Part shown: in pieces, positions 18,856 through 27,592 of the stretch
Numbering within the stretch: position 1 is the first letter of the stretch
How the letters are laid out: each line of letters begins with the position of its first letter
Assembly: GCF_009828025.1 (NCBI RefSeq)
Contig: NZ_WTYA01000001.1
Span: 248,001-312,000 of the forward strand
Length of the DNA stretch: 64,000 nt
From: Qipengyuania algicida
GTDB lineage: Bacteria > Pseudomonadota > Alphaproteobacteria > Sphingomonadales > Sphingomonadaceae
Direction: 5' to 3'
Made by a program: the position numbers and the translations under genes
The notes under the pieces: generated by a model
Told to the model about the DNA's origin: nothing
The model's database searches: none
The model's input: the letters and a program-made list of their open reading frames with translations, nothing else

Positions 18856-19310
18856 CCCCGCCCCCGATAAGACGCGACGCCCTGATCGGGGAGCCACAAA
18901 CCTTCAGGCGGTGCGCCGCTCTGCCAGAACACGTCGATCGGGATGCCGCCGCGCGGATACCAATATCCGCCGATGCGAAGCCAGCGCGGTTTCATCTCGT
19001 CGAACAACCGCTTGCCGATGCCAACCGTCACATCCTCGTGGAAGCCGCAATGGTTGCGGAAAGAGCCGAGGAACAGCTTGAGACTTTTCGATTCGACGAT
19101 CGTCTCGCCCGGCGCGTAGTCGAGCACCAGATGCGCGAAATCTGGCTGGCCGGTAACCGGGCAGAGCGAGGTGAACTCGGGCGCAGCAAAGCGCACCATA
19201 TACAGCTCGCCCTTGCGCGGATTGGGTACATAATCGAGTTCGGCATCTTCCGGCGAAGCGGGTAGCGGGCTCGACTGGCCGAGGAATTTGGGGGTGTCTG
19301 TGCCTTCCAT
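18852..19310 (-). CDS. queF: NADPH-dependent 7-cyano-7-deazaguanine reductase
   Basis: QueF reduces preQ0 to preQ1 in queuosine synthesis, using a covalent thioimide on Cys. This is the short unimodular type (152 residues). The QueF motif is at about residues 65-80 ([20 protein letters not shown]), the catalytic Cys is at residue 50 and Asp at 57 in [14 protein letters not shown], and FHEDVTVGI and the C-terminal [13 protein letters not shown] follow. It precedes fumC with a 4-base overlap; no other queuosine genes are in the window. Confidence 0.95.
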
Positions 19311-19440
19311 GCCGCGCTCCTGCCGCGATTGCGCGCGGGGTGCAAGCGATGGCTTGGCAAGCAGGCGGGTCAGGTCCTATTCAGCGCGCCCTCGCGATGC
19401 GCCTTGCGCAACACAGCGTACCATTTTTGCTTCGGAAACC

Positions 19441-20586
19441 ATGACAGCGCGCCTTCGCCTTCCTCTCCTGTCCCTTGCGGTTTCCACCGCTGCGCTCGGC
19501 GGTGCGGCATTCGCGCAATCGGCGAACGACTTTTCCTTGCAGCCTGCGCCCACACCGACCCCCAGCCCGAACGTGCAGGGACCGGTGGTGACTGACGGCG
19601 CGATCCAGATACGCCCAAAAGCGATTCCAACTGCCACGCCAACCCCGTTACCGACCGTGGTTCCCCCGCTGCTGACGGCGGTACCCCCGAAGTCCGTCCG
19701 CCCGTCGCCAACCGCAAGCCCGCGTGCGCGGCCGACACCATTGCCTGCCACCAGTGCGAGGCCGCAACAGCGTCCGCGCGTGCAGGAATCGTCAGAAGCA
19801 GCTCCGCCGCCGAACAGCTCGCCATCGCCCGCGCCCGCACCGCTTGCAACGCCTAGCGTAACGCCGATGCCGACCGCTTCGGCGCTGCCGGTCGCGCCCA
19901 CACCTCAAGCCAGCCCGATTGCGGACAGCTCCAATTCGAGTGGCCTGCTTCCGTGGCTCCTCGGGTTTGCCGCACTGCTCGTCGCAGGGGGCGCATTCGT
20001 CTTCCTGCGTCGTCGCCGCGAGGACGCGCCGGCACCCATCGAACCTCCCATCGTGCACCGCGATACGCAGGACGCGTTGCCAGATGCCCCCGCAGTTTCC
20101 GCCGAAGCTGAGAGCGAAGCGCTGGCGTTGCAGGTCGAGGCGATCCGCCTCAGCCGCAGCTTCATGAATGTGACTGTCGATTATCGTGTCACCTTGCGCA
20201 ACCGGCTGGGTCGCGCGCTGGAGAACGCAACGGTAGAGGCCGACCTCGTCTCAGCCAGCAACGACCGTCCGCTCGCCAACCAGCTCGCCGCGCGCGATAC
20301 TGCCCTGCCCGCGCGCCATTCCGCCGCCCGGCTAGGCCCCGGCCAGAGCCAGCGCTTCGAGGGCCGCCTGCAATTGCCGCTCGCGCAGGCAGCGATCATT
20401 CAGCAAGGCGCGGTGGGAGTGCTCGTCCCGCTGCTTCGTGCCCGGGCGAGCGCGAGCAATGCTGCTCCGCTGGCGAAAACCTACGTCATCGGGCAAGGCG
20501 CGCCCGGAGCGACCCGCCCGCAACCCTTCCGGATCGACGAGCCGCCGCGCAGTTACGAACCGCTGATCCAGCGCGCGCTCGACTGA
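19441..20586 (+). CDS. Exported Pro/Thr-rich single-pass membrane protein, function unknown
   Basis: This 381-residue protein has an N-terminal signal peptide (LPLLSLAVSTAALGGAAFAQ), about 130 residues of low-complexity Pro/Thr/Ser/Ala, and one membrane helix (SGLLPWLLGFAALLVAGGAF) followed by RRRRED. The C-terminal domain of about 170 residues contains VTVDYRVTLRNRLGRALENA. The architecture suggests a disordered periplasmic linker and a cytoplasmic beta-rich domain, but I know no function. ATG 19441 starts the signal peptide; the open frame extends further upstream without signal-like sequence. It is divergent from queF and followed 28 bases later by the sulfurtransferase. Confidence 0.75.
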   Translation: MTARLRLPLLSLAVSTAALGGAAFAQSANDFSLQPAPTPTPSPNVQGPVVTDGAIQIRPKAIPTATPTPLPTVVPPLLTAVPPKSVRPSPTASPRARPTPLPATSARPQQRPRVQESSEAAPPPNSSPSPAPAPLATPSVTPMPTASALPVAPTPQASPIADSSNSSGLLPWLLGFAALLVAGGAFVFLRRRREDAPAPIEPPIVHRDTQDALPDAPAVSAEAESEALALQVEAIRLSRSFMNVTVDYRVTLRNRLGRALENATVEADLVSASNDRPLANQLAARDTALPARHSAARLGPGQSQRFEGRLQLPLAQAAIIQQGAVGVLVPLLRARASASNAAPLAKTYVIGQGAPGATRPQPFRIDEPPRSYEPLIQRALD

Positions 20587-20614
20587 TCTTCGGGCCAGGT
20601 CTACAAGCAAGGCC

Positions 20615-21439
20615 ATGGAGTCGCTCGTTTCCACTGATTGGCTGAACGCGCATCTCGGCGATGCCGATCTGGTTGTGCTCGATGCCAGCAAGCATTTGCC
20701 CGATGCCGGGCGCGATGCGGGCGAGGAATTCCTCACCGCGCATATCCCCGGCGCGCGTTTCTTCAACATGCCGCGCTTTTCCGACCCGGATGCAGCGGTG
20801 GTCAACACTGCGCCCGGCGCGATGCAGGCAGCCATCCATCTGAGCGGGCTCGGGATCAATCCCGGCGCGCGCGTGGTGCTGTACGATGACAGCGCCATTG
20901 CCAGCGCCGCCCGGGCATGGTTCCTGCTACGCGGCTATGGCCTGACCGATATTGCGATCCTTGATGGCGGTCTGGGCAAATGGCTCGCAGAGAGCAAACC
21001 GACAGAAACCGGAAAGGCTGACTTTGCCCCCGGCCTCTATCCCCCATCCGATTTTACCGGCGCACTGCGCGACAAGCAGGCCATGCTGGCCAATTGCGAC
21101 AGTGGCATCGAACAGGTGGTGGACGCCCGCGATGCCGGGCGTTTCGGCGGGATCGAGGCCGAAGGCGGTCATATCCCCGGCGCCCGCCATCTGTGGTACC
21201 GCGATTTGTTCGACGACGACGGAACCTACAAGAACCCTGCCGAGCTGAAAGCGCTGTTTGACAGCGCCGGGATCGACATAGTTGCGCCAGTCGTCACCAG
21301 TTGCAATTCGGGCATGACCGCCGCCGTGCTCGCCTTCGCGCTGCACCTCATCGGCAACGAGGCCGCGCTCTATGACGGAAGCTGGGCCGAATGGGGCGCC
21401 GATCCTGATCTGCCCAAGGCTCTCGGCACAGCGGGCTGA
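20615..21439 (+). CDS. sseA: Thiosulfate/3-mercaptopyruvate sulfurtransferase
   Basis: This tandem-rhodanese enzyme transfers sulfur from 3-mercaptopyruvate or thiosulfate to an acceptor. The 274-residue product has an inactive N-terminal rhodanese domain (EEFLTAHIPGARFFNM) and an active C-terminal one (AEGGHIPGARHLWYRD). The catalytic Cys is at about residue 230 in the loop CNSGMTA. Mercaptopyruvate-type enzymes usually have CGSGVTA, so substrate preference is uncertain. It precedes a PLP enzyme of sulfur amino-acid metabolism, which suits a role in cysteine and sulfide handling. Confidence 0.9.
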   Translation: MESLVSTDWLNAHLGDADLVVLDASKHLPDAGRDAGEEFLTAHIPGARFFNMPRFSDPDAAVVNTAPGAMQAAIHLSGLGINPGARVVLYDDSAIASAARAWFLLRGYGLTDIAILDGGLGKWLAESKPTETGKADFAPGLYPPSDFTGALRDKQAMLANCDSGIEQVVDARDAGRFGGIEAEGGHIPGARHLWYRDLFDDDGTYKNPAELKALFDSAGIDIVAPVVTSCNSGMTAAVLAFALHLIGNEAALYDGSWAEWGADPDLPKALGTAG

Positions 21440-21554
21440 CGCGCAAAACCGCAACCCCGCGCTTGCCGAAACCGCCCGCTTCCCCCTAGGACAGCCATTC
21501 AGGCACATAGTCGGATACTCCGGCTACCATCCACGAGCATCCAGCGGAGAAACA

Positions 21555-22763
21555 ATGGCAGGCGGCACGGACCAATCTCAGACTACCGCAACCCGGCTGG
21601 TGACGTCCGGGCGCAGCAACGATCCGCATGTCGTCAACCCGCCGGTCTACCGCGCCAGCACGCATCTGTATGACGATTGCGCCGCGCTGCGCGAAGCACC
21701 CAAATCCAACCGCGATGGGCAGTTCTTCTACGGCCGGCGCGGTTCGCCAACCCAGTGGGCGCTGAGCGACGCATTGACCGAAATCGAACCCGGTGCCCAC
21801 GGGACCGTGCTGTATCCCAGCGGCGTTGCGGCGATCGCAGGCGCATTGCTGTCGGTGGTCGGCCCGGGCGACGTGCTGCTGGTGTGCGACAACGCCTATG
21901 ACCCCAGCCGCCACATCGCGACCGGGCTGCTCAAGCGCATGGGCGTGGAAGCGCGCTTCTTCGACCCGCTCGACCTCGATGGCTTTGCCGGATTGTTCTG
22001 CGAGCGCACCCGCGCGGTGCTGCTCGAAAATCCCGGCAGCCTGACGATGGAAGTGTGCGACGTGCCTGCACTGGCGGCCATCGCCAAGGACCATCAGGCC
22101 TGCGTGCTGATCGACAACACCTGGGCCGGGCCGCTCGGCTTTGCGGCCTTTGCCCACGGCTGTGACATTTCCATCCAGGCGCTGACCAAGCACGTCGGCG
22201 GCCATTCCGACCTTATGATGGGATCGGTCAGCGCCGCTTCGCAAGGCTTGTACGCCAAGCTGCGGCATGTCTCTCAGGAACTTGGGCAAGTGGTGTCTCC
22301 CGACGACGCTGCGCTCGCCCTGCGCGGCTTGCGCACGATGGGCGTTCGGCTGGATCGCTGCACTGCGAGCGCGCTGAAGATCGCCCACTGGCTCGATCAG
22401 CGCCCCGAAGTCGCCCATGTGCTGTGCCCGATGCTCCCGGGCGCACCCGGCCACGAGCTATGGAAGCGCGATTTCACTGGCGGGTGCGGCTTGTTCAGCT
22501 TCGTGCTCAAGGGCGGCGACGATGCGGCGCGCTGCCGCCTGATCGACGCGCTCGAGCTGTTCGGAATCGGTTATAGCTGGGGTGGTTTCGAAAGCCTTGC
22601 GACCCCGGTCGGGATCGATGGTTCGCGCACCGCGACACGCTGGCCGAAGCCCGAATGGGATGAAAGTGATCGCTTCGCCATCCGCCTCTCGATCGGCCTC
22701 GAAGAACCTGACGATTTGATCGCCGACCTCGAACGCGGTTTTGCCGCCGTGGCGCGCGCATGA
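21555..22763 (+). CDS. metC: Cystathionine beta-lyase-like PLP enzyme
   Basis: This Cys/Met-metabolism PLP enzyme (402 residues) is probably a cystathionine beta-lyase, cleaving cystathionine to homocysteine, pyruvate and ammonia. It has VNPPVYRASTHLY near the N terminus, YGRRGSPTQWALSDAL for cofactor phosphate contacts, VLIDNTWAGPLGF with the PLP-ring Asp, and the Schiff-base lysine at about residue 212 in ALTKHVGGHSD. The C-terminal SWGGFESLATP is typical. Related gamma-lyases and sulfhydrylases cannot be fully excluded. Its stop overlaps the mscS start (ATGA). Confidence 0.88.
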   Translation: MAGGTDQSQTTATRLVTSGRSNDPHVVNPPVYRASTHLYDDCAALREAPKSNRDGQFFYGRRGSPTQWALSDALTEIEPGAHGTVLYPSGVAAIAGALLSVVGPGDVLLVCDNAYDPSRHIATGLLKRMGVEARFFDPLDLDGFAGLFCERTRAVLLENPGSLTMEVCDVPALAAIAKDHQACVLIDNTWAGPLGFAAFAHGCDISIQALTKHVGGHSDLMMGSVSAASQGLYAKLRHVSQELGQVVSPDDAALALRGLRTMGVRLDRCTASALKIAHWLDQRPEVAHVLCPMLPGAPGHELWKRDFTGGCGLFSFVLKGGDDAARCRLIDALELFGIGYSWGGFESLATPVGIDGSRTATRWPKPEWDESDRFAIRLSIGLEEPDDLIADLERGFAAVARA

Positions 22764-23884
22764 CGTTTGCCGCTCTCGCTGCCGCGGCCGCCAGCGCTTC
22801 GCCCACGGCGAGCGCGAGTCCGACCGCGAGCCCCTCCGGGCCACCGGCTGAACAGGCGTGGAGCCTCGCCCAGCCTCTCGCCAATCAGGGGCAGGTCGCC
22901 GCCGCACAGGAAATCAAGCAGGCGGTCTCGCAAAAGAGCGAAACCATCGGCGATCTCGTCAACACGCTCGACAGTTGGGCGATCAACATCGGCAAGTTCC
23001 ACCTGTCGGTTTGGGATGTGATCATCGTCCTCGGCGTGATCGTGCTGTGCTACATGATCGGGCGGCTCGGCAGCAGGCTCGGCAATACGATTCTCAAGCG
23101 GATCACCAAGCTCGACAGCACACAGCAATTGCTGGCCGAAAAGCTGGTCAGCATCGCCATCTGGTCGTCCGCTTTTTTCCTCGGGATCGACCTGCTCGGT
23201 ATCGACCTGACCGCGCTGGCGGTGTTTTCGGGCGCCTTCGGCCTCGCCATCGGTTTCGGCCTCCAGAAGACCTTCGGTAATCTGATCGCCGGGATTATCC
23301 TGCTGATGGACAAGTCGATCAAACCCGGTGACGTCATCGCCATCGCCGATCAGGCCGGGAATTCCACTTTCGGACAAATCCGCAAGATCGGGGTGCGCGC
23401 GGTCAGCCTCGTCACGCGCGATCAGAAGGAATATCTCATCCCGAACGAGAACCTGATGATCAATCAGGTCGAAAACTGGTCCTATTCGAGCAAGAATGTG
23501 CGCGTTCACGTTCCAGTGGGGGTCAGCTACAACGCCGATTTGAACGTGGCCGAAAAGCTGATGCTGGAAGCCGCGAAAAGCTGCGACCGCGTGCTCAAGT
23601 CACCGCCGCCGATCGTGTGGCTCAAGGAATATGGCGACAGCTCGGTCAATTTCAGCATCAATTGCTGGATTTCGGACCCGGAAGAGGGGGTCAGCAACGT
23701 CCAGTCTGCCGTACTCAAGAAGCTATGGTGGCTGTTCAAGGAAGCCGATGTCGAAATCCCCTTCCCGCAGCGCGACATAAACCTGCGCAACAACGATCAG
23801 TTTGAACGGCTGATTGACGCGCTGGCAGCGCGTGTTGCGGCGGACAATTCGCCCGATGGCGTGAAGGACAAGGATGCGGATTAG
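22760..23884 (+). CDS. mscS: MscS-family mechanosensitive ion channel
   Basis: This 374-residue small-conductance mechanosensitive channel releases solutes on hypo-osmotic shock. A hydrophobic N terminus with Ser/Ala/Thr/Pro repeats is followed by membrane helices at about residues 90-110 and 135-160. The pore helix has the Gly/Ala-rich pattern FSGAFGLAIGFGLQKTFGN and leads into KSIKPGDVIAI of the beta domain. The C-terminal cytoplasmic cage includes EVEIPFPQRDINLR-like sequence. It starts inside the metC stop codon and its end overlaps the next small membrane gene by 11 bases. Confidence 0.92.
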   Translation: MTFAALAAAAASASPTASASPTASPSGPPAEQAWSLAQPLANQGQVAAAQEIKQAVSQKSETIGDLVNTLDSWAINIGKFHLSVWDVIIVLGVIVLCYMIGRLGSRLGNTILKRITKLDSTQQLLAEKLVSIAIWSSAFFLGIDLLGIDLTALAVFSGAFGLAIGFGLQKTFGNLIAGIILLMDKSIKPGDVIAIADQAGNSTFGQIRKIGVRAVSLVTRDQKEYLIPNENLMINQVENWSYSSKNVRVHVPVGVSYNADLNVAEKLMLEAAKSCDRVLKSPPPIVWLKEYGDSSVNFSINCWISDPEEGVSNVQSAVLKKLWWLFKEADVEIPFPQRDINLRNNDQFERLIDALAARVAADNSPDGVKDKDAD

Positions 23885-24377
23885 TCGGCCGAAAGGCCCC
23901 GGTACGCTCAAGTGCTTCCTGTTCGGCTGGGTAATCGCCTGGGCGGCGGCGATCTATCTGTCCTGCGCCTTCATCTGGTTGGGCGGCATTGCCCGCGTGG
24001 TCAGCGGAGCGCGCGGTGCAGGCGCAATCTTCGCCATTGCAGATGCCGTTTCTCCATGGGCCAAGCTTGCCATAGGGATCGCGATGGGCACTGCCCTGAT
24101 ATTGCGGCGCAGGCTATGGCCGATGGCGGGGCGCAATGCGCTGGCCGCCGACGGGACCGCCTGCGTGCTGGCAATGCTGCTGACACTGGGCTTGCTTCCA
24201 TCCCCATGGTCGGCTGGTTTCGGCGTAGGACTCACGGGCGCACGTTTCACCCCGCTTGCTACAGCCCTCTATATCGCAGCAGCAGCCATTGGCGGTATTC
24301 TAGCTACCATGTTTGAGGCCAATTGCCTGAATAATCGTCGCAAACTCAACGAAATCTATCGCGACCGTTCGCAATAG
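23874..24377 (+). CDS. Small integral membrane protein, function unknown
   Basis: This 167-residue protein has about four hydrophobic segments: a first helix at about 13-40 (CFLFGWVIAWAAAIYLSCAF), then WAKLAIGIAMGTALIL, DGTACVLAMLLTLGLLP, and ATALYIAAAAIGGILATMF. It ends in a basic tail. I do not recognise the family. Its ATG lies 11 bases inside the end of mscS, so the two are probably translated together, perhaps with a linked envelope role (inference). Confidence 0.65.
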   Translation: MRISRPKGPGTLKCFLFGWVIAWAAAIYLSCAFIWLGGIARVVSGARGAGAIFAIADAVSPWAKLAIGIAMGTALILRRRLWPMAGRNALAADGTACVLAMLLTLGLLPSPWSAGFGVGLTGARFTPLATALYIAAAAIGGILATMFEANCLNNRRKLNEIYRDRSQ

Positions 24378-24479
24378 CGCAGCTTTCTGGCTGAGTAGGG
24401 CGAATTTCAAAACCAAAGCTGTCCGCCCGCGCAGCCATTCTGATTGGCACTGAATCGCGTCAGCCGCCAGTTTGGCACC

Positions 24480-25238
24480 ATGACAGGAACAGGCACTCTC
24501 TATCTCGTTGGCGCCGGGCCGGGCGAACCGGACCTGCTGACGCTGCGCGCCGCACGGCTGATCGAAAGCGCCGAATTGATCGTGCATGACGGGCTGATCG
24601 ATCCGCAGGTGCTGGCTCTCGCTTCGCCAGAGGCGCAACTGATCTCGGTTGCCAAGCGCCGCGCGCATCACACCTTGCCGCAGGACGAAATCAACGCCCT
24701 GCTAATCCGCTCAGCGTGCGCTGGACAGGACGTCGTGCGCCTCAAGGGTGGCGATCCGTTGGTCTTCGGGCGCGGTGGCGAGGAAGCGGAAGCCGCGCGC
24801 GCCGCTGGCGTTCCGGTCGAGATCGTGCCCGGCATCAGCGCGGCCAATGGTGCCGCGGCCGCCGCGCAAATCGCGCTGACGCATCGCGATGCCTCCTCGA
24901 TCGTCACGTTCGTGGCGGGTCAGTGCAAGGGGTTGAGCGACCAGGACTGGCGCGGCCTTGCCGGCAAGGGGCGCACGCTGGTGATCTACATGGGCGTGAA
25001 GACCGCCCCGCAAATCGCGGAGAAGCTGATGGAAGACGGGCTCGCACCGGACATGCCGGTGGCTGTGATCGAGAATGCCGCGCGTCCGCAAATGCGGGTG
25101 TTGCGCGGACTGCTCGCGGGCTTGCCCGAACTCGTCGAGCGCAAGCAGGTGATCAGCCCCGCACTGATCGTGATCGGCGAAGTGACCGCGCGAGAAGACG
25201 CGGCGGTGGCCGCTCTGGCGCGGGAGGACGCGCGATGA
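24480..25238 (+). CDS. cobA: Uroporphyrinogen-III C-methyltransferase
   Basis: CobA/SUMT methylates uroporphyrinogen III twice with SAM to give precorrin-2, here most likely for the siroheme needed by sulfite reductase. The 252-residue protein has the SAM-binding VGAGPGEPDLLTLRA at the N terminus, VRLKGGDPLVFGRGGEEAEA, VPGISAANGAAAAAQIALTH, and VIYMGVKT. It lacks the CysG dehydrogenase/ferrochelatase domain. It heads the cobA-DUF2849-cysI-DUF934-cysH operon, and its TGA overlaps the next ATG. The 102-base gap before it is the likely promoter. Confidence 0.94.
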   Translation: MTGTGTLYLVGAGPGEPDLLTLRAARLIESAELIVHDGLIDPQVLALASPEAQLISVAKRRAHHTLPQDEINALLIRSACAGQDVVRLKGGDPLVFGRGGEEAEAARAAGVPVEIVPGISAANGAAAAAQIALTHRDASSIVTFVAGQCKGLSDQDWRGLAGKGRTLVIYMGVKTAPQIAEKLMEDGLAPDMPVAVIENAARPQMRVLRGLLAGLPELVERKQVISPALIVIGEVTAREDAAVAALAREDAR

Positions 25239-25531
25239 GGCTGCTGACCGGCAATGATCTCAAGACCGGCGCGGTGACCTGGTGGACCGGCAGTGACTGG
25301 TCGCTCCATGTCGAGGATGCGGCCGATGTGTCCGGGAGCGAAGATGAAATCGCCCGCCGCGAGGAATCAGCGCGGCGTGTCAACGCGCCCAATGCGATTG
25401 ATGCCGAACTGCAAGATGGCAGCCCCCGTCCCGCGCATATCAAGGACCGCGTCCGCGCGCTCGGCCCAACCGTGCGCCCCGACCTGACCCTCAAGCCTGC
25501 CGATCCCGAAATCGGCAACTGGGTGATCTGA
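25235..25531 (+). CDS. DUF2849 protein of the sulfite-reductase operon
   Basis: This 98-residue gene is easily missed. It starts ATGA over the cobA stop and ends TGATG into cysI. The product begins MRLLTGNDLKTGAVTWWTG, has an acidic middle, and ends ADPEIGNWVI. DUF2849 proteins are commonly found immediately before cysI in alphaproteobacteria; the function is unknown, but the invariant context points to assembly or activity of sulfite reductase. No metal ligands or membrane segments are visible. Confidence 0.88.
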   Translation: MRLLTGNDLKTGAVTWWTGSDWSLHVEDAADVSGSEDEIARREESARRVNAPNAIDAELQDGSPRPAHIKDRVRALGPTVRPDLTLKPADPEIGNWVI

Positions 25532-27165
25532 TGTACCAATATGACCACTACGATCAGGCGATGGTCGATGCCCGGGTGGAGGAATTCCGCGACCAGGCCC
25601 GCCGCCGTCTAGAAGGCCAGCTGACCGAGGACCAGTTCAAGCCCTTGCGGCTGATGAACGGGCTCTATCTCCAGCTCCACGCCTACATGCTGCGCGTCGC
25701 CATTCCCTATGGCACGCTCAACGGGCGCCAGATGCACGCGCTGGCGGACATCGCCGACACGTATGATCGGGGATACGGGCATTTCACCACGCGCCAGAAC
25801 ATCCAGTACAACTGGATCAAGCTGGAGGATGCCGCCGATATCCTCGCCGATCTGGCCAAGGTCGAAATGCACGCCATCCAGACGAGCGGCAATTGCATCC
25901 GCAACATCAGCTCCGACCATTTTGCCGGGGCCGCGGCGGACGAGCGTGTCGATCCGCGACCTTACGCCGAACTGTTGCGGCAATGGTCGAGCTTCCATCC
26001 CGAGTTCAGCTATCTCCCGCGCAAATTCAAGATCGCGGTAATCGCCTCCGACACCGACCGCGCGGCGATGCGGCTGCACGACATCGGGATCAACATCCTT
26101 CGCAACGACTCCGGTGAACTGGGTGCGGCCTTCTATGTCGGTGGTGGCATGGGCCGCACACCGATGATCGCACCATTGATTCGCGAATTCGTGCCACTCG
26201 ACCAGCTCGTCACCTATGCCGAGGCGTGTCTGAGGGTCTACAATCGTTACGGCAGGCGCGACAACAAGTACAAGGCGCGCATCAAGATCCTGGTCCATGA
26301 AATGGGCGCGGAGGAATATGCGCGGCAGGTGGACGCCGAATTCGCGCATCTGCTCGAACAGGGTGTCGAGCCACCGCTCGCCGAACTGGAGCGGATCAAG
26401 ACCTTCTTCGTCGATCCCGCCTTTGCCAGCGATGCAGGCGCCGATATCGACCGCAGCGATTCCGATTTCGCGCTGTGGCTCGATCGCAACACGGTGGCGC
26501 ACAAGGCCCCCGGCTACACGTCCGCCGTCATCAGCCTGAAGCCGGTGGGCGGCATCCCCGGCGACGCGACGGCGGAACAGATGCATCTGATGGCCGATCT
26601 CGCGCGCAACTACAGCTTTGACGAACTACGGGTGATGCACACGCAGAACATCGTGTTGCCGCATGTGCGCAAAGCCGATCTCCATAACCTGTGGACCGCG
26701 CTCGACGCCGCGGGGCTCGGCAGCCCCAACCTTGGCACGGTGGAAGATATCATTGCCTGCCCCGGCCTCGATTATTGCAGCCTCGCCAACGCCCGCTCGA
26801 TCCCCATCGCGCAGCAGATTTCCGAACGCTTCGCCGCCTCGGGCAAGACCGAGGCATTGGGGCAGCTGAAGCTGAAGATTTCCGGCTGCATCAACGCCTG
26901 CGGGCACCACCATGCTGGCCATATCGGCATCCTCGGCGTGGATCGGAAGGGGGTGGAAAATTACCAGCTCCTGCTCGGCGGAAGCGAAGCGGAAGACGTC
27001 AGCCTCGCCAAGATCACCGGCCCCGGCTTCGACGAGGCTGGGATCGTCGATGCGGTCGAAACCGCCGCCGACATCTATCTGCGCGAACGCCAGGACGGCG
27101 AACGCTTCCTCGACACCTATCGCCGGATCGGCATGGATCCCTTCAAGGAGGCGCTATATGGCTGA
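25531..27165 (+). CDS. cysI: Assimilatory sulfite (or nitrite) reductase, siroheme/4Fe-4S
   Basis: This 544-residue hemoprotein should reduce sulfite to sulfide with six electrons. Two pseudo-symmetric halves are visible: GHFTTRQNIQYNWIKLEDA with TSGNCIRNISSDHFAG, then VMHTQNIVLPHVRK. The cluster/siroheme cysteines appear as CPGLDYC (about residues 410-416) and SGCINACGHHH (about 452-456). The electron donor is unclear: no cysJ flavoprotein is adjacent, so ferredoxin or another donor is likely. Tight overlap with DUF2849 and DUF934 and the downstream cysH argue for sulfite rather than nitrite. Confidence 0.93.
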   Translation: MYQYDHYDQAMVDARVEEFRDQARRRLEGQLTEDQFKPLRLMNGLYLQLHAYMLRVAIPYGTLNGRQMHALADIADTYDRGYGHFTTRQNIQYNWIKLEDAADILADLAKVEMHAIQTSGNCIRNISSDHFAGAAADERVDPRPYAELLRQWSSFHPEFSYLPRKFKIAVIASDTDRAAMRLHDIGINILRNDSGELGAAFYVGGGMGRTPMIAPLIREFVPLDQLVTYAEACLRVYNRYGRRDNKYKARIKILVHEMGAEEYARQVDAEFAHLLEQGVEPPLAELERIKTFFVDPAFASDAGADIDRSDSDFALWLDRNTVAHKAPGYTSAVISLKPVGGIPGDATAEQMHLMADLARNYSFDELRVMHTQNIVLPHVRKADLHNLWTALDAAGLGSPNLGTVEDIIACPGLDYCSLANARSIPIAQQISERFAASGKTEALGQLKLKISGCINACGHHHAGHIGILGVDRKGVENYQLLLGGSEAEDVSLAKITGPGFDEAGIVDAVETAADIYLRERQDGERFLDTYRRIGMDPFKEALYG

Positions 27166-27592
27166 TTTCCTGCGCTATCGAGGCGATGAGACGGTCGATC
27201 AGCCTGCCGTGACGGTCGATGCTTTTCTCGACCAGACCAACGCCAGCGCAGTGCGGGTCGAACCGGGCGACGATGCCCGCGCGCTGATCCCTCATCTGGG
27301 CCAAATCGCGCTGGTCGAGGTCAACTTCCCCGCTTTCGGCGATGGACGTGGCTATTCCTCGGCCCGTATCCTGCGCGAGGCAGGCTATGGCGGTGAATTA
27401 CGTGCCGTGGGGGACGTTTTGGTCGATCAGATCGCCTATATGCGGCGTTGCGGCTTCGACGCCTTCGAACCCGATGCTCCGCTCGATCCCGACGATGTCG
27501 AAGCGGCGTTGAGCCGTTGGCCGGATGTGTATCAGCCCGCTGCCGATACGCGCGTGCCGATCTTGGCCAAGCGCCATGGTTCTGCCTCATGA
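27158..27592 (+). CDS. DUF934 protein of the sulfite-reductase operon
   Basis: This 144-residue protein overlaps cysI by eight bases and cysH by four. It contains PHLGQIALVEVNFPAFGDGR, then GYSSARILREAGYGGELRA and DQIAYMRRCGFDAFE, the usual DUF934 pattern. DUF934 genes sit between sulfite reductase and cysH in many proteobacteria, and the protein is assumed to help sulfite reductase. No cofactor motif can be seen. ATG 27158 is chosen because the start MADFLRYRGDE matches the family length. Confidence 0.88.
   Translation: MADFLRYRGDETVDQPAVTVDAFLDQTNASAVRVEPGDDARALIPHLGQIALVEVNFPAFGDGRGYSSARILREAGYGGELRAVGDVLVDQIAYMRRCGFDAFEPDAPLDPDDVEAALSRWPDVYQPAADTRVPILAKRHGSAS

Noticed and set aside
21440..21554. 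SAM-II riboswitch before the metC-like gene
   Set aside because: A short hairpin is present near 21510, but the pseudoknot and conserved 3' segment expected next to the start codon are missing.
19441..24377. Sulfurtransferase, metC-like, mscS and membrane genes as a new functional island
   Set aside because: The overlaps suggest co-expression, but each member is a common family and nothing ties them into a novel system.
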